A stretch of DNA of 64,000 bases from Streptomyces hayashii (GCF_024539815.1 NZ_JAHHIU010000099.1:1-64000), one strand, 5' to 3'; positions 49,250 to 58,376 are shown, numbered from the stretch's first letter. Numbers and translations are program-made. The notes: a model not told the origin generated them from the letters alone.

Positions 49250-50662
49250 GTGCTGACCTCCCCGTCCTGCGTCCCCCGGCTGGTGATCGCCGCGCCCTCC
49301 TCGGGCAGCGGCAAGACCACCGTCGCCACGGGCCTGATGGCCGCGTTCGCCGCGCGGGGGCTCGCCGTGTCCCCGCACAAGGTCGGGCCCGACTACATCG
49401 ACCCCGGGTACCACTCGCTCGCCGCCGGGCGGGTGGGGCGCAACCTCGACGCGTACCTGTGCGGGCCGGAGCTCGTCGCCCCGCTGTTCCTGCACGGGGC
49501 GCGCGGGTGCGACGTCGCCGTGGTCGAGGGCGTGATGGGGATGTTCGACGGGGCCGCCGGGGAGGGGGAGCTGGCGTCCACCGCCCAGGTGGCGAAGCTG
49601 CTGCGGGCGCCGGTGGTGCTGGTGGTCGACGCGTCGTCGCAGTCGCGGTCGGTGGCCGCGCTGGTGCACGGTTTCGCCTCCTGGGACCCGCAGGTGCGGA
49701 TCGGGGGTGTGATCCTCAACAAGGTCGCCTCGGACCGGCACGAGGAGCTGTTGCGGGAGGCCCTGGACGCGGCGGGCACGCCGGTGCTGGGCGTGCTGCG
49801 GCGCGCTCCGCAGATGGACACGCCCTCGCGGCACCTCGGGCTGGTGCCGGTCGCCGAACGGCGGGCCGAGGCGGTCGAGTCGGTCGCCGCGATGGCCGCG
49901 CAGGTGGCGCGCGGATGCGACCTGGAGGCGCTGCTCGGGCTGGCGCGGGGCGCCGGGGCGCTGTCCGGGGCGGCCTGGGACCCGTCCGAGGCGCTGTCCT
50001 CGGCCCGGCCGCCCCTGCCCGTGCCGTCCTCGGGAGGCGCCGCCCCCGAGCCCGTGCGCGGGCCGGTCGTCGCCCTGGCCGGGGGTCCGGCGTTCACCTT
50101 CTCCTATGCCGAGCACGCCGAGCTGCTGACCGCCGCGGGCGCCGAGGCGGTCGTCTTCGACCCCCTGCGCGACGAGCGGCTGCCCGACGGGGCGGACGGG
50201 TTGGTGATCGGCGGCGGGTTCCCCGAGGTGTACGCGGCCGAGCTGTCCGCCAACGAGCCCTTGCGCAGGGCCGTCGCCGCGCTCGCGGAGTCCGGGGCGC
50301 CGGTCGCCGCCGAGTGCGCGGGGCTGCTGTATCTGTGCCGTGAGCTCGACGGGCTCCCGATGTGCGGGGTGCTCGACGCGCGGGCCCGGATGTCCGAACG
50401 GCTCACCCTCGGCTACCGCGACGCCGTCGCCGTGAGCGACAGCGTGCTCGCGCCGGCCGGCACGCGGATGCGGGGGCACGAGTTCCATCGGACGGTCGTC
50501 GAGCCGGGCGCGGGGGCGGCCCCGGCGTGGGGGGTGCGCGGCACGGAACGGCGGGTCGAAGGCTTCGTACAGCAAGGCGTGCACGCGAGTTATCTGCACA
50601 CGCACTGGGCGGCCGAGCCCGGTGTGGCCCGTCGGTTCGTCGAGAGGTGCCGGACGTCATGA
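49250..50662 (+). CDS. cobB: Cobyrinic/hydrogenobyrinic acid a,c-diamide synthase CobB
   Basis: 470 residues. The N-terminal ATPase part has APSSGSGKTTVATGLMAAFA, KVGPDYIDPGYHSLAAGR and EGVMGMFDG; the C-terminal amidotransferase part has GGGFPEVYAAELSAN, AECAGLLYLCREL (nucleophile Cys) and HASYLHTHWA. It amidates the a and c side chains before cobalt insertion in the aerobic route. The start GTG 49250 is 4 nt after cobO. Confidence 0.96.
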   Translation: MLTSPSCVPRLVIAAPSSGSGKTTVATGLMAAFAARGLAVSPHKVGPDYIDPGYHSLAAGRVGRNLDAYLCGPELVAPLFLHGARGCDVAVVEGVMGMFDGAAGEGELASTAQVAKLLRAPVVLVVDASSQSRSVAALVHGFASWDPQVRIGGVILNKVASDRHEELLREALDAAGTPVLGVLRRAPQMDTPSRHLGLVPVAERRAEAVESVAAMAAQVARGCDLEALLGLARGAGALSGAAWDPSEALSSARPPLPVPSSGGAAPEPVRGPVVALAGGPAFTFSYAEHAELLTAAGAEAVVFDPLRDERLPDGADGLVIGGGFPEVYAAELSANEPLRRAVAALAESGAPVAAECAGLLYLCRELDGLPMCGVLDARARMSERLTLGYRDAVAVSDSVLAPAGTRMRGHEFHRTVVEPGAGAAPAWGVRGTERRVEGFVQQGVHASYLHTHWAAEPGVARRFVERCRTS

Positions 50663-51390
50663 GCAGCAGGCTGGTCGGAGTCGGGGTGGGCCCGGGGGAT
50701 CCGGAGCTGGTGACCGTCAAGGGGGTCAACGCGCTACGGGCCGCCGAGGTCGTCGTCGTCCCCGTGATGGACAGCGGTGAGCAGGGCCGGGCCGAGGCCA
50801 CCGTGGTGCACTACGTGCCGCAGGACAAGGTCGTCCGGGTCGTCTTCGCGCTCAACGAGCGGACCGACCGGGCCCGGCGGGAGGCCGCCTGGGACGCCGC
50901 CGGGGAGCGGGTCGCCGAGTTGCTGCGGCGGCACGGGTCGGTCGCCTTCGCGACCATCGGCGACCCCAACGTGTACTCCACGTTCACCTATCTCGCGCAG
51001 ACCGTGGCGGAGTCGGTGCCGGGCGTGGTGATCGAGACCGTCCCCGGCATCACCGCCATGCAGGACCTCGCCGCGCGGTCCGGCGCGGTGCTGACCGAGG
51101 GCACCGAGCCGCTGACGCTGGTGCCGGTGACCGCGGGGTCGGCCGTGCTGAAGGACGCGCTCGCCGGTCCGGGGACCGTCGTCGCCTACAAGTTCGGGCG
51201 GCAGGCCGCCGAGGTCGCCGAGGCGCTGCGGGAGACCGGTCGGCTCCAGGACGCGGTGTGGGGGTCGGCGCTCGGCCTGGCGCAGGAGTCGATCCGGCCC
51301 GCCGACGAGCTGGACGGCGAACCGCTGCCGTACCTCTCCACGCTGATCGCGCCCGCCCGGCGCGGCGGCGGCCGGGGCGGCAAGCTGTGA
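50659..51390 (+). CDS. cobI: Precorrin-2 C20-methyltransferase CobI
   Basis: 243 residues, the Cbi/Cob SAM-methyltransferase fold. VGVGPGDPELVTVKGVNALR is the N-terminal SAM loop; AFATIGDPNVYSTFTYLAQT and ETVPGITAMQDLAARSGAVL are family blocks and distinguish CobI/CbiL from CobM and CobJ. It methylates C20 of precorrin-2. It overlaps cobB by 4 nt and is the last plus-strand gene of the first half of the cluster. Confidence 0.93.
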   Translation: MSSRLVGVGVGPGDPELVTVKGVNALRAAEVVVVPVMDSGEQGRAEATVVHYVPQDKVVRVVFALNERTDRARREAAWDAAGERVAELLRRHGSVAFATIGDPNVYSTFTYLAQTVAESVPGVVIETVPGITAMQDLAARSGAVLTEGTEPLTLVPVTAGSAVLKDALAGPGTVVAYKFGRQAAEVAEALRETGRLQDAVWGSALGLAQESIRPADELDGEPLPYLSTLIAPARRGGGRGGKL

Positions 51391-51419
51391 GAACGCCCGC
51401 GTCCCGGTCGCGCGGCCCG

Positions 51420-52313
51420 TCACGCGGCCAGGCCCACCACCAGCCAGATGAAGGCCGCGCCCGCGATCGTGCACAGCACGGTCGAGCGGGCGGGGTGTTC
51501 GTGGTGGGCCTCGGGGAGGATCTCGGCGGCCGCCAGGTAGAGCAGCGCGCCGCCGAAGAAGCCCAGGTAGCCGCCGAGCAGCTGCTCGGGGATGGTGACG
51601 AAGGTCGTCGAGGCCGCGCCCGCGACCGGCGCCGCCGCGTCCGCGAACAGCATGGCCAGCGCCTTGCGCCGGGCGTTCCCGTACAGGCTGGTGATCGTGT
51701 AGGTGTTGAAGCCGTCCGCGAAGTCGTGGGCGATGACCGCGAGGGCCACGGCGAGTCCCATGCCGCCGCCCACCTGGAAGGCCGCGCCGATCGCCACACC
51801 GTCCATGGCGCTGTGGAAGACCATCGCCGCGGCCGCCGTCAGGCCGACCTCCGGGGCCCTGCCCTCGTGTGCCGTGGCGTGGCGGGCCGTGCCGTCAGGG
51901 ATCGGGCCGCCGGGCGCCGTGGCGTCATGGACCGGGCCGCCCGGTCCGGCGGCGTCGCGCCCGGCCGCGTCGGGGATGCCTCCGGCGTGGTGGGCGTGAC
52001 CGGGGTGCTCCCGCGCCGCCGCGGCGCAGGCGTGCTCCTCGGCGCCGTGCGCGGCCTGGCGGACCGCCAGCAGCCGTTCCACCAGATGGGCCACCAGGAA
52101 GCCCGCCACGAACAGCAGCAGCGCGGCCGGGACGCCGAAGACCTCGGCGCCGGCCGCCTCCAGGGCCTCCGGCAGCAGGTCCAGGCCGACGACGCCCAGC
52201 ATCAGGCCGCCTGCCAGGCCCAGCACCAGATGGCGGCGGTCGGTCACGCGTTGTGCCGTCCAGCCGCCGGCCAGCGTCATGAGGAACGCGCCGAGCGCGA
52301 CGAAGACCGCCAT
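51420..52313 (-). CDS. ZIP family metal transporter, reverse-oriented inside the cob cluster
   Basis: 297 residues with about eight helices. The ZIP metal-path motifs are HSAMDGVAIGAAFQ and HDFADGFNTYT. The loop between helices 3 and 4 is long (about 90-155) and His/Asp/Ala/Gly-rich (AREHPGHAHHAGG), as in zinc or iron ZIP proteins. ZIP proteins bring divalent metals into the cytosol. It lies on the opposite strand between cobI and cobM, so its metal may be cobalt; that is inference from place only. Confidence 0.88.
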   Translation of the reverse strand: MAVFVALGAFLMTLAGGWTAQRVTDRRHLVLGLAGGLMLGVVGLDLLPEALEAAGAEVFGVPAALLLFVAGFLVAHLVERLLAVRQAAHGAEEHACAAAAREHPGHAHHAGGIPDAAGRDAAGPGGPVHDATAPGGPIPDGTARHATAHEGRAPEVGLTAAAAMVFHSAMDGVAIGAAFQVGGGMGLAVALAVIAHDFADGFNTYTITSLYGNARRKALAMLFADAAAPVAGAASTTFVTIPEQLLGGYLGFFGGALLYLAAAEILPEAHHEHPARSTVLCTIAGAAFIWLVVGLAA

Positions 52314-52412
52314 ACGCCCTTGCTATCCGATCGACCCCCGTTCGCGCACATCCGCGCCGCCCGCTGACCCCGGGAAAGCAGCACAAAGCCCGTTATGAGA
52401 GGACCCGAACCC
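52314..52412. promoter_or_regulatory. Divergent promoter region ZIP / cobM
   Basis: 99 nt. It should carry the promoters for the ZIP gene and for the second half of the cob cluster. No B12-box (GCCAGGAACTC-like) or other riboswitch sign is present. Confidence 0.45.
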
Positions 52413-53231
52413 ATGGCCGATGCCCCCACCGGCAAGGTGACCTTCGTCGGCGCCGGCCCCGGCGCCGCCGACCTGCTGACGTTCCGCGCCGCACGCGCCA
52501 TCGCCGAGGCCGACGTCGTGATCTGGGCCGCGAGCCTGGTGCAGGCCGAGGTCCTCGTCCACGCCCGGGAGGACGCGGAGATCCTCGACTCGGCGACGAT
52601 GTCCCTGGAGGACGTGGTGGCCGTGTACGAGCGGGCGCGCTCCGAGGGGCTGAAGGTCGCCCGCATCCACTCCGGGGACCCCGCGCTGTGGGGCGGCACG
52701 CAGGAACAGCTCGACCGCTGCGAGGAGATCGGCCTCGCGACCGAGATCGTCCCCGGCGTCTCCTCCTTCTCGGCCGTCGCCGCGATCGCCCGACGCGAGC
52801 TGACGATCCCCGAGGTCGCCCAGTCCGTCGTCCTCACCCGGCTCGGCGGCGGCAAGACGCCGATGCCGCCCGGCGAGGAGGTGCGCGAGTTCGCCAAGCA
52901 CGGCACCACGATGGCGGTCTTCCTGTCCGCCGCGCGCAGCGGACAGCTCGTGCGGGAGCTGCTGGAGGGCGGCTATCCGACGTCCACCCCGGTCGTCGTC
53001 GCCCACCAGGCGACGTGGCCGGAGGAACTCGTCGTGACGTGCACGATCGAGACGCTGGAGGAGACGGTGAAGGAGCACAAGCTCTGGAAGCACACCCTCT
53101 TCCTGGTCGGGCCGGCCCTGGACGCGCACGGCACCCGCTCGCACCTGTACCACCCCGGTCACTTCCACGGCCATCGCAAAGCCGACCCGGAGGCCCGGCG
53201 GGCCCTGCGCTCGCGGGGCGCGAGCACATGA
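52413..53231 (+). CDS. cobM: Precorrin-4 C11-methyltransferase CobM
   Basis: 272 residues. TFVGAGPGAADLLTFRAARA and IAEADVVIWAASLVQAEVL are the CobM/CbiF start; RIHSGDPALWGGTQEQLDRC, VPGVSSFSAVAAIARRELTI and TPMPPGEEVREFAKHGTTMA are diagnostic. It methylates C11 of precorrin-4. Start ATG 52413 is preferred over 52395 because AGAGGA at 52398-52403 is well placed for it. Confidence 0.95.
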   Translation: MADAPTGKVTFVGAGPGAADLLTFRAARAIAEADVVIWAASLVQAEVLVHAREDAEILDSATMSLEDVVAVYERARSEGLKVARIHSGDPALWGGTQEQLDRCEEIGLATEIVPGVSSFSAVAAIARRELTIPEVAQSVVLTRLGGGKTPMPPGEEVREFAKHGTTMAVFLSAARSGQLVRELLEGGYPTSTPVVVAHQATWPEELVVTCTIETLEETVKEHKLWKHTLFLVGPALDAHGTRSHLYHPGHFHGHRKADPEARRALRSRGAST

Positions 53232-54493
53232 GCCGACCCATCACGGTGGTCGGCGCGGGGACGGGTGCGTCCGTCCCCGCCGACGCGCTGGCCGGGGCCG
53301 AGCTCGTCGTGGGCGGACGCCGGCATCTGGACGCCGTGGAGCTGCCCGCGTCCGCGGAGCGGATCGTGCTGGGCCCGCTGGCGCCGGCCCTGGACGCCAT
53401 GGAGGCGTACGTCGACGAGGAGCGGCGCGTGGTCGTGCTGGCCTCGGGCGACCCCGGGTTCTTCGGGATCGTGCGGGCGCTGGCCGAGCGGTTCGGGCCG
53501 CGGCGGCTCGACGTCCGGCCCGGCGTCCCCTCGGTGGCGGCCGCCTTCGCGCGGCTCGGACTGACCTGGGACGACGCCGTCGTCGTCAGCGCGCACGGAC
53601 GGGATCCGCGCACGGCCGTCCACGTCTGCCGGGCGCACCCGAAGACGGCCGTGCTGACCGGGCCGGGCGCCGGACCCGCCGAGCTGGGCGCGGCGCTCGC
53701 GCGCAGCGCGCCCGACCGGACGCTCGTCGTGGCGGAGGCGCTGGGCGATCCCGGGCGCGAGCGGCTGGAGCGGGTCTCGCCCGCCGAGGCCGCCGGACGC
53801 GACTGGGGAAGCGCGGTGAGCGTCGTGCTGTGCCTGGACGAGACGCGGGCGGCCGGGCCCGCACGCACGCTCGCCGGGCCGGCGGCCGGGCCCGCCGGGT
53901 GGGCGCTGCCCGAGGGCGACTTCGCGCACCGTGACTCGATGATCACCAAGTTCGAGGTCCGGGCGCTGGCGCTGGCCCGGCTCGGGCCCCGCCCCGGCGA
54001 ACTGGTCTGGGACGTCGGCTCCGGCTCGGGGTCGGTCGCCGTGGAGTGCGCCCGGCTCGGCGCGGCCGTCAGCGCCGTCGAGAAGGCGGCGGACGGGGTG
54101 GAGCGCGTGCGCGCCAACGCGGCCGCCCACGGCGTCGATGTGCACGTGGTGCACGGCGCGGCGCCGGACGCGCTGACCGGGCTCGACGATCCCGACGCCG
54201 TGTTCGTCGGCGGGGGCGGCGACGAGCTGCCCGCCATCGTGACGGTGTGCGCGCGGCGGGCCCGGCGCACGGTCGTCGTCGCGCTGGCCGCGCTGGACCG
54301 GGTGCCCGCGGTGCGCGCCGCGCTGACCGGCGCCGGCTTCGACTGCGAGGGGGTGCTGCTGCAGTCCTCGCGGCTGGCGCCGCTGCCGGGCGACGTGACC
54401 CGGCTCGCGGCGGCCAATCCCGTCTTCCTGCTGTGGGGGAACCGGAACCCCGCCGGCTCGAATCCCGTGAACCATGAAGGAGTTGCCCAGTGA
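53228..54493 (+). CDS. cobL: Precorrin-6Y C5,15-methyltransferase (decarboxylating) CobL
   Basis: 421 residues, a CbiE-CbiT fusion. The N-terminal CbiE half (ASGDPGFFGIVRALAERF, VRPGVPSVAAAFARLGLTWD) does C5/C15 methylation; the C-terminal CbiT half (DSMITKFEVRALALARLGPR then VWDVGSGSGSVAVECARLG) is a class I SAM methyltransferase that also drives decarboxylation. ATG 53228 overlaps cobM. Confidence 0.94.
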   Translation: MSRPITVVGAGTGASVPADALAGAELVVGGRRHLDAVELPASAERIVLGPLAPALDAMEAYVDEERRVVVLASGDPGFFGIVRALAERFGPRRLDVRPGVPSVAAAFARLGLTWDDAVVVSAHGRDPRTAVHVCRAHPKTAVLTGPGAGPAELGAALARSAPDRTLVVAEALGDPGRERLERVSPAEAAGRDWGSAVSVVLCLDETRAAGPARTLAGPAAGPAGWALPEGDFAHRDSMITKFEVRALALARLGPRPGELVWDVGSGSGSVAVECARLGAAVSAVEKAADGVERVRANAAAHGVDVHVVHGAAPDALTGLDDPDAVFVGGGGDELPAIVTVCARRARRTVVVALAALDRVPAVRAALTGAGFDCEGVLLQSSRLAPLPGDVTRLAAANPVFLLWGNRNPAGSNPVNHEGVAQ

Positions 54494-56205
54494 TCGGCCT
54501 CATCTCCGCCACCGCGGCGGGCGCGGCGGCACGCGACCGGCTGGCCGCGGCATGGCCGGACCGCACCCGGGTCTACGACGGACCCGTGGGCGACGCCGTG
54601 CGGCGCGCGTTCGACGAGTGCGAACAGCTCGTGTGCTTCCTCGCGACGGGCGCGGTCGTGCGGCTCGTCGCGCCCCTGCTGTCCGACAAGACGTCAGACC
54701 CGGGTGTGGTGTGCGTCGACGAAGCCGGACGGTTCGCCGTCTCGCTGGTCGGCGGACACGGCGGCGGCGCCAATGAACTCGCCGTCGCGGTGGGCGGGTT
54801 GCTGGGCGCGGAGCCCGTGGTGACGACGGCCACGGACGCCTTGGGCATCCCCGGTCTGGACACTCTCGGCCTGCCGGTGGAGGGCGACGTCGCCGGCGTG
54901 ACACGGGCCCTGCTGGACGGGGAGCCGGTCGCGCTGGACGCCGAGGTGGCGTGGCCGCTGCCGGCGCTGCCGTTCGCGGCGCGGGCCGGCACGGCGGGCC
55001 TGCCCGTCGTCCGGCTGACGGACCGCGCGGTCGAACCCGCCGACGGGGAGGTGCTGGTGCGTCCGCCGTCCCTGGTCGTCGGCGTCGGCGCGTCCAGGGG
55101 CGTGCCGGTCGACGAGGTGCTCGATCTGGTGGAGGGCGCGCTGCGCGACGCGGGGCTGTCCCCGCGCAGCCTCGCCGAGCTCGCCACGGTCGACGCCAAG
55201 CGCGACGAGCCCGGCATCGTCGAGGCGGCCGCGCGGCTCGCGGTGCCCGTAGTGACGTACCCGGCCGAGGAGTTGACGAAGGTCGAGGTGCCCAACCCCT
55301 CCGACGCCCCCCTGGCCGCCGTGGGCACCCCGTCGGTCGCCGAGGCGTCCGCGCTGGCCCGCGGCGGTGAACTCCTCGTCCCCAAGCGGAAGTCGGCTCG
55401 CGCGGACGGACACGCCTCGATGGCCACCTGCGCCGTCGTACGGCGTCCCGCGCGCGGGCGGCTCGCGGTCGTCGGGCTCGGTCCCGGCGCCCGTGATCTG
55501 CTCACCCCGCGTGCCACGGCCGAACTGCGGCGGGCCGCGGTGCTCGTCGGGCTCGACCAGTACGTCGACCAGATCCGCGACCTGCTGCGGCCGGGCACCC
55601 GGATCCTGGAGTCCGGGCTGGGCGCCGAGGAGGAGCGGGCCCGCACGGCGGTCGAGGAGGCCCGGCGCGGACAGGCCGTCGCGCTGATCGGCAGCGGGGA
55701 CGCGGGCGTGTACGCCATGGCCTCCCCCGCGCTCGCCGAGGCGTCCGACGACATCGACGTGGTCGGGGTGCCCGGCGTGACGGCCGCGCTCGCGGCCGGC
55801 GCGATCCTCGGTGCGCCGCTCGGCCACGACCATGTGTCCATCAGCCTCTCCGACCTGCACACGCCGTGGGAGGTCATCGAGCGGCGGGTGCGCGCGGCGG
55901 CCGAGGCCGACCTCGTGGTCACCTTCTACAACCCCCGTTCGCGGGGCCGCGACTGGCAGCTCCCCAAGGCGCTGTCGATCCTCGCCGGGCACCGGGAGCC
56001 GGCCACTCCGGTGGGCGTCGTGCGCAACGCGTCCCGGCCGGACGGGACCAGCAGGCTGACCACGCTCGCCGAGCTCGACCCGGCCTGGGTCGACATGATG
56101 ACGGTCGTCACCGTGGGCAACACCGCGACCCGCGCCGTCGCGGGGCGCATGGTGACGCCCCGCGGCTACCGCTGGCAGGAAGCCGCGCCGGAGGAGGTCC
56201 GGTGA
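54490..56205 (+). CDS. cobJ: CbiG-CobJ fusion: cobalt-precorrin-5A hydrolase / precorrin-3B C17-methyltransferase
   Basis: 571 residues. About 1-310 is CbiG (VCFLATGAVVRLVAPLLSDK, VSLVGGHGGGANELA, VGVGASRGVPVDEVLDLVEG). From about 320 is CobJ/CbiH (LAVVGLGPGARDLLTPRATA, ALIGSGDAGVYAMASPALAE, GHDHVSISLSDLHTPWEVIE, VVTFYNPRSRGRDWQLPKAL). CobJ contracts the ring with C17 methylation; CbiG opens the lactone in the anaerobic route. The fusion puts an anaerobic-type step in a locus with CobN. GTG 54490 overlaps cobL. Confidence 0.95.
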   Translation: MIGLISATAAGAAARDRLAAAWPDRTRVYDGPVGDAVRRAFDECEQLVCFLATGAVVRLVAPLLSDKTSDPGVVCVDEAGRFAVSLVGGHGGGANELAVAVGGLLGAEPVVTTATDALGIPGLDTLGLPVEGDVAGVTRALLDGEPVALDAEVAWPLPALPFAARAGTAGLPVVRLTDRAVEPADGEVLVRPPSLVVGVGASRGVPVDEVLDLVEGALRDAGLSPRSLAELATVDAKRDEPGIVEAAARLAVPVVTYPAEELTKVEVPNPSDAPLAAVGTPSVAEASALARGGELLVPKRKSARADGHASMATCAVVRRPARGRLAVVGLGPGARDLLTPRATAELRRAAVLVGLDQYVDQIRDLLRPGTRILESGLGAEEERARTAVEEARRGQAVALIGSGDAGVYAMASPALAEASDDIDVVGVPGVTAALAAGAILGAPLGHDHVSISLSDLHTPWEVIERRVRAAAEADLVVTFYNPRSRGRDWQLPKALSILAGHREPATPVGVVRNASRPDGTSRLTTLAELDPAWVDMMTVVTVGNTATRAVAGRMVTPRGYRWQEAAPEEVR

Positions 56206-56278
56206 CCCGGCCGTCCCCCGCCGCGCCCGCGCCCGACCGCCTGCCGCATCCATCCCTTCCCGATCCCGAGGAGCACCA

Positions 56279-57220
56279 GTGACCACCCCGCCGCCCGCCC
56301 TGCTCATCGCCGGCCACGGCACCCGCGACGAGGCCGGAGCCGAGGCGTTCCGCGACTTCGTCCGGGAGCTGGGCCGCCGTCATCCGGAACTGCCCGTCGC
56401 GGGCGGCTTCATCGAGCTGTCGCCGCCGCCGCTGGGCGACGCGGTGACCGAGCTGGTGGAGCGCGGCGTGCGGCGCTTCGCGGCCGTCCCGCTGATGCTG
56501 GTCTCCGCCGGACACGCCAAGGGCGACATCCCGGCCGCGCTGTCCCGCGAGAAGGAGCGCCACCCGGGGATCTCCTACGCCTACGGGCGTCCGCTGGGGC
56601 CGCACCCGGCGCTGCTGAACGTGCTGGAGCGGCGGCTGGACGAGGCGCTGGGCACGGCGGGGCGGACCCCCGAGGACCTGGCCGACGTGACCGTGCTGCT
56701 GGTCGGACGCGGCTCGACGGACCCGGACGCCAACGCCGAGGTGTACAAGGCGGCCCGGCTGCTGTGGGAAGGGCGCGGGTACGCGGGCGTGGAGACCGCG
56801 TTCGTGTCGCTGGCCGCGCCGGACGTGCCGAGCGGCCTCGACCGGTGCGTGCGTCTGGGCGCGCGGCGCATCGTCGTCCTGCCGTACTTCCTGTTCACCG
56901 GGATCCTGCCGGACCGGGTGCGGCAGCAGACCGAGAGCTGGGCGGCCGCGCATCCCGAGGTCGAGGTGCGCTCGGCGGACGTCATCGGTCCCGAGCCGGA
57001 GCTGCTCGACCTGGTGATGGAGCGGTACGAGGAGGCCGTCAAGGGCGACCTGCGGATGAACTGCGACTCGTGCGTGTACCGGATCGCGCTGCCGGGCTTC
57101 GAGGACAAGGTGGGAATGCCGCAGCAGCCGCACTTCCACCCGGACGACGACGGACATCACCACGACGGGCACGACCACGACGGCCATCACCACGGGCACT
57201 CGCACTCCCATGCGCACTGA
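56279..57220 (+). CDS. cbiX: CbiX-like sirohydrochlorin chelatase with His-rich tail
   Basis: 313 residues, two CbiX-like halves. ALLIAGHGTRDEAGAEAFRD holds the first catalytic His (GHGT), AVPLMLVSAGHAKGDIPAAL the second; VVLPYFLFTGILPDRV is typical of the second half. A Cys pair NCDSCVYR precedes a C-terminal tail of about 35 residues that is half His/Asp (DDDGHHHDGHDHDGHHHGHS). CbiX inserts cobalt early into sirohydrochlorin; SirB homologues insert iron for sirohaem. The tail suggests metal storage or delivery. It overlaps the next gene by 11 nt. Confidence 0.92.
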   Translation: MTTPPPALLIAGHGTRDEAGAEAFRDFVRELGRRHPELPVAGGFIELSPPPLGDAVTELVERGVRRFAAVPLMLVSAGHAKGDIPAALSREKERHPGISYAYGRPLGPHPALLNVLERRLDEALGTAGRTPEDLADVTVLLVGRGSTDPDANAEVYKAARLLWEGRGYAGVETAFVSLAAPDVPSGLDRCVRLGARRIVVLPYFLFTGILPDRVRQQTESWAAAHPEVEVRSADVIGPEPELLDLVMERYEEAVKGDLRMNCDSCVYRIALPGFEDKVGMPQQPHFHPDDDGHHHDGHDHDGHHHGHSHSHAH

Positions 57221-58283
57221 GGGGGACTCCGAGGGGCACGACCTGCGTCACCACGGGGACGCGGAGGTGCGCGACGACGGCTCGGCGCTCGTCGACCTCG
57301 CCGTGAACGTCCGCGCGGACACGCCCCCGCGCTGGCTGCGCGAGCGCATCGCCGCCTCCCTGGGCGGTCTGGCGGCGTACCCGGACGGGCGGGCCGCGCG
57401 GGCGGCGGTCGCGGCCCGGCACGGACTGCCCGTCGAGCGGGTGCTGCTCACGGCGGGCGCGGCGGAGGCGTTCGTGCTGCTGACGCGCGCCCTGAAGATC
57501 CGTCGCCCCGTCGTCGTGCACCCGCAGTTCACCGAGCCGGAGGCGGCTCTGCGGGACGCCGGGCACAGCGTGGACCGGGTCCTGCTGCGGGAGGAGGACG
57601 GGTTCCGCCTGGATCCCGCGGCCGTCCCCGAGGAAGCGGACCTGGTGATGGTCGGCAACCCGACGAACCCGACGTCGGTGCTGCATCCCGCGCCGGCCGT
57701 CCGGCGGCTGGCCCGGCCCGGCCGGACGCTGGTGGTCGACGAGGCGTTCATGGACGCGGTGCCCGGCGAGCGGGAGTCGCTCGCCGGGGCCACGGACGTG
57801 CCCGGTCTGGTGGTGCTGCGCAGCCTGACGAAGACCTGGGGCCTCGCGGGGCTGCGGATCGGCTACGTCCTCGCCGCCGCGGAGACGATCGCCGAACTGG
57901 AGCGGGCTCAGCCGCTGTGGCCGGTGTCCTCGCCCGCGCTGGCGGCGGCGGAGGCGTGCATGGGGGCGCAGGCGCTGGCGGAGGCCGCGCACGCCGCGCA
58001 CCGCGTCGCGGCCGACCGGGCGCACCTGGTCGCCGGTCTGGAGGAGTTCGCCGCCGACGGGCTGCGGGTCGTGGGACCGGCGGACGGTCCCTTCGTCCTC
58101 GTCCGGATGCCCCGGGCCGCCGCCGTCCGATGGCGACTGCGCGCCCTGGGGTTCGCGGTCCGGCGCGGGGACACGTTCCCGGGTCTCGACGAGGAGTGGC
58201 TGCGGCTGGCGGTGCGCGACCGGACGACGGTGAACCGTTTCCTCCAGGCCTTGGACCAGGCACTGGCACTGACCCGCGACTGA
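57210..58283 (+). CDS. cobC: CobC-like PLP-dependent aminotransferase-fold protein
   Basis: 357 residues, fold type I PLP enzyme of the HisC/CobD(Salmonella) group. VNVRADTPPRWLRERIAASL then GGLAAYPDGRAARAAVAARH are the N-terminal blocks; VGNPTNPTSVL binds PLP; VDEAFMDAVPGE has the Asp; the Schiff-base Lys is in SLTKTWGLAGLRIGY; Arg in WLRLAVRD binds the carboxylate. Such proteins supply aminopropanol phosphate by threonine-phosphate decarboxylation, or act as transaminases. It is the last gene of the cob cluster. Confidence 0.88.
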   Translation: MRTEGDSEGHDLRHHGDAEVRDDGSALVDLAVNVRADTPPRWLRERIAASLGGLAAYPDGRAARAAVAARHGLPVERVLLTAGAAEAFVLLTRALKIRRPVVVHPQFTEPEAALRDAGHSVDRVLLREEDGFRLDPAAVPEEADLVMVGNPTNPTSVLHPAPAVRRLARPGRTLVVDEAFMDAVPGERESLAGATDVPGLVVLRSLTKTWGLAGLRIGYVLAAAETIAELERAQPLWPVSSPALAAAEACMGAQALAEAAHAAHRVAADRAHLVAGLEEFAADGLRVVGPADGPFVLVRMPRAAAVRWRLRALGFAVRRGDTFPGLDEEWLRLAVRDRTTVNRFLQALDQALALTRD

Positions 58284-58295
58284 CCGGCCCGCGAA

Positions 58296-58319
58296 CGGCC
58301 CAGCGGAGTCGCCGGGCCG
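58296..58319. terminator. Hairpin between convergent cobC and LAQTG-protein genes
   Basis: CGGCCCAGCG (58296-58305) and CGCCGGGCCG (58310-58319) pair with one mismatch around GAGT, 13 nt after the cobC stop. Further GC-rich inverted segments follow up to 58376. Confidence 0.55.
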
Positions 58320-58376
58320 GGACTCCCGAGCCGAGGCCGGCCGGCCCGGGGGCAGCCGCCCGGCGACGACCGGCCG

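Noticed and set aside
52314..52412. Second cobalamin riboswitch before cobM
   Set aside because: No B12-box or aptamer blocks and too short for the aptamer.
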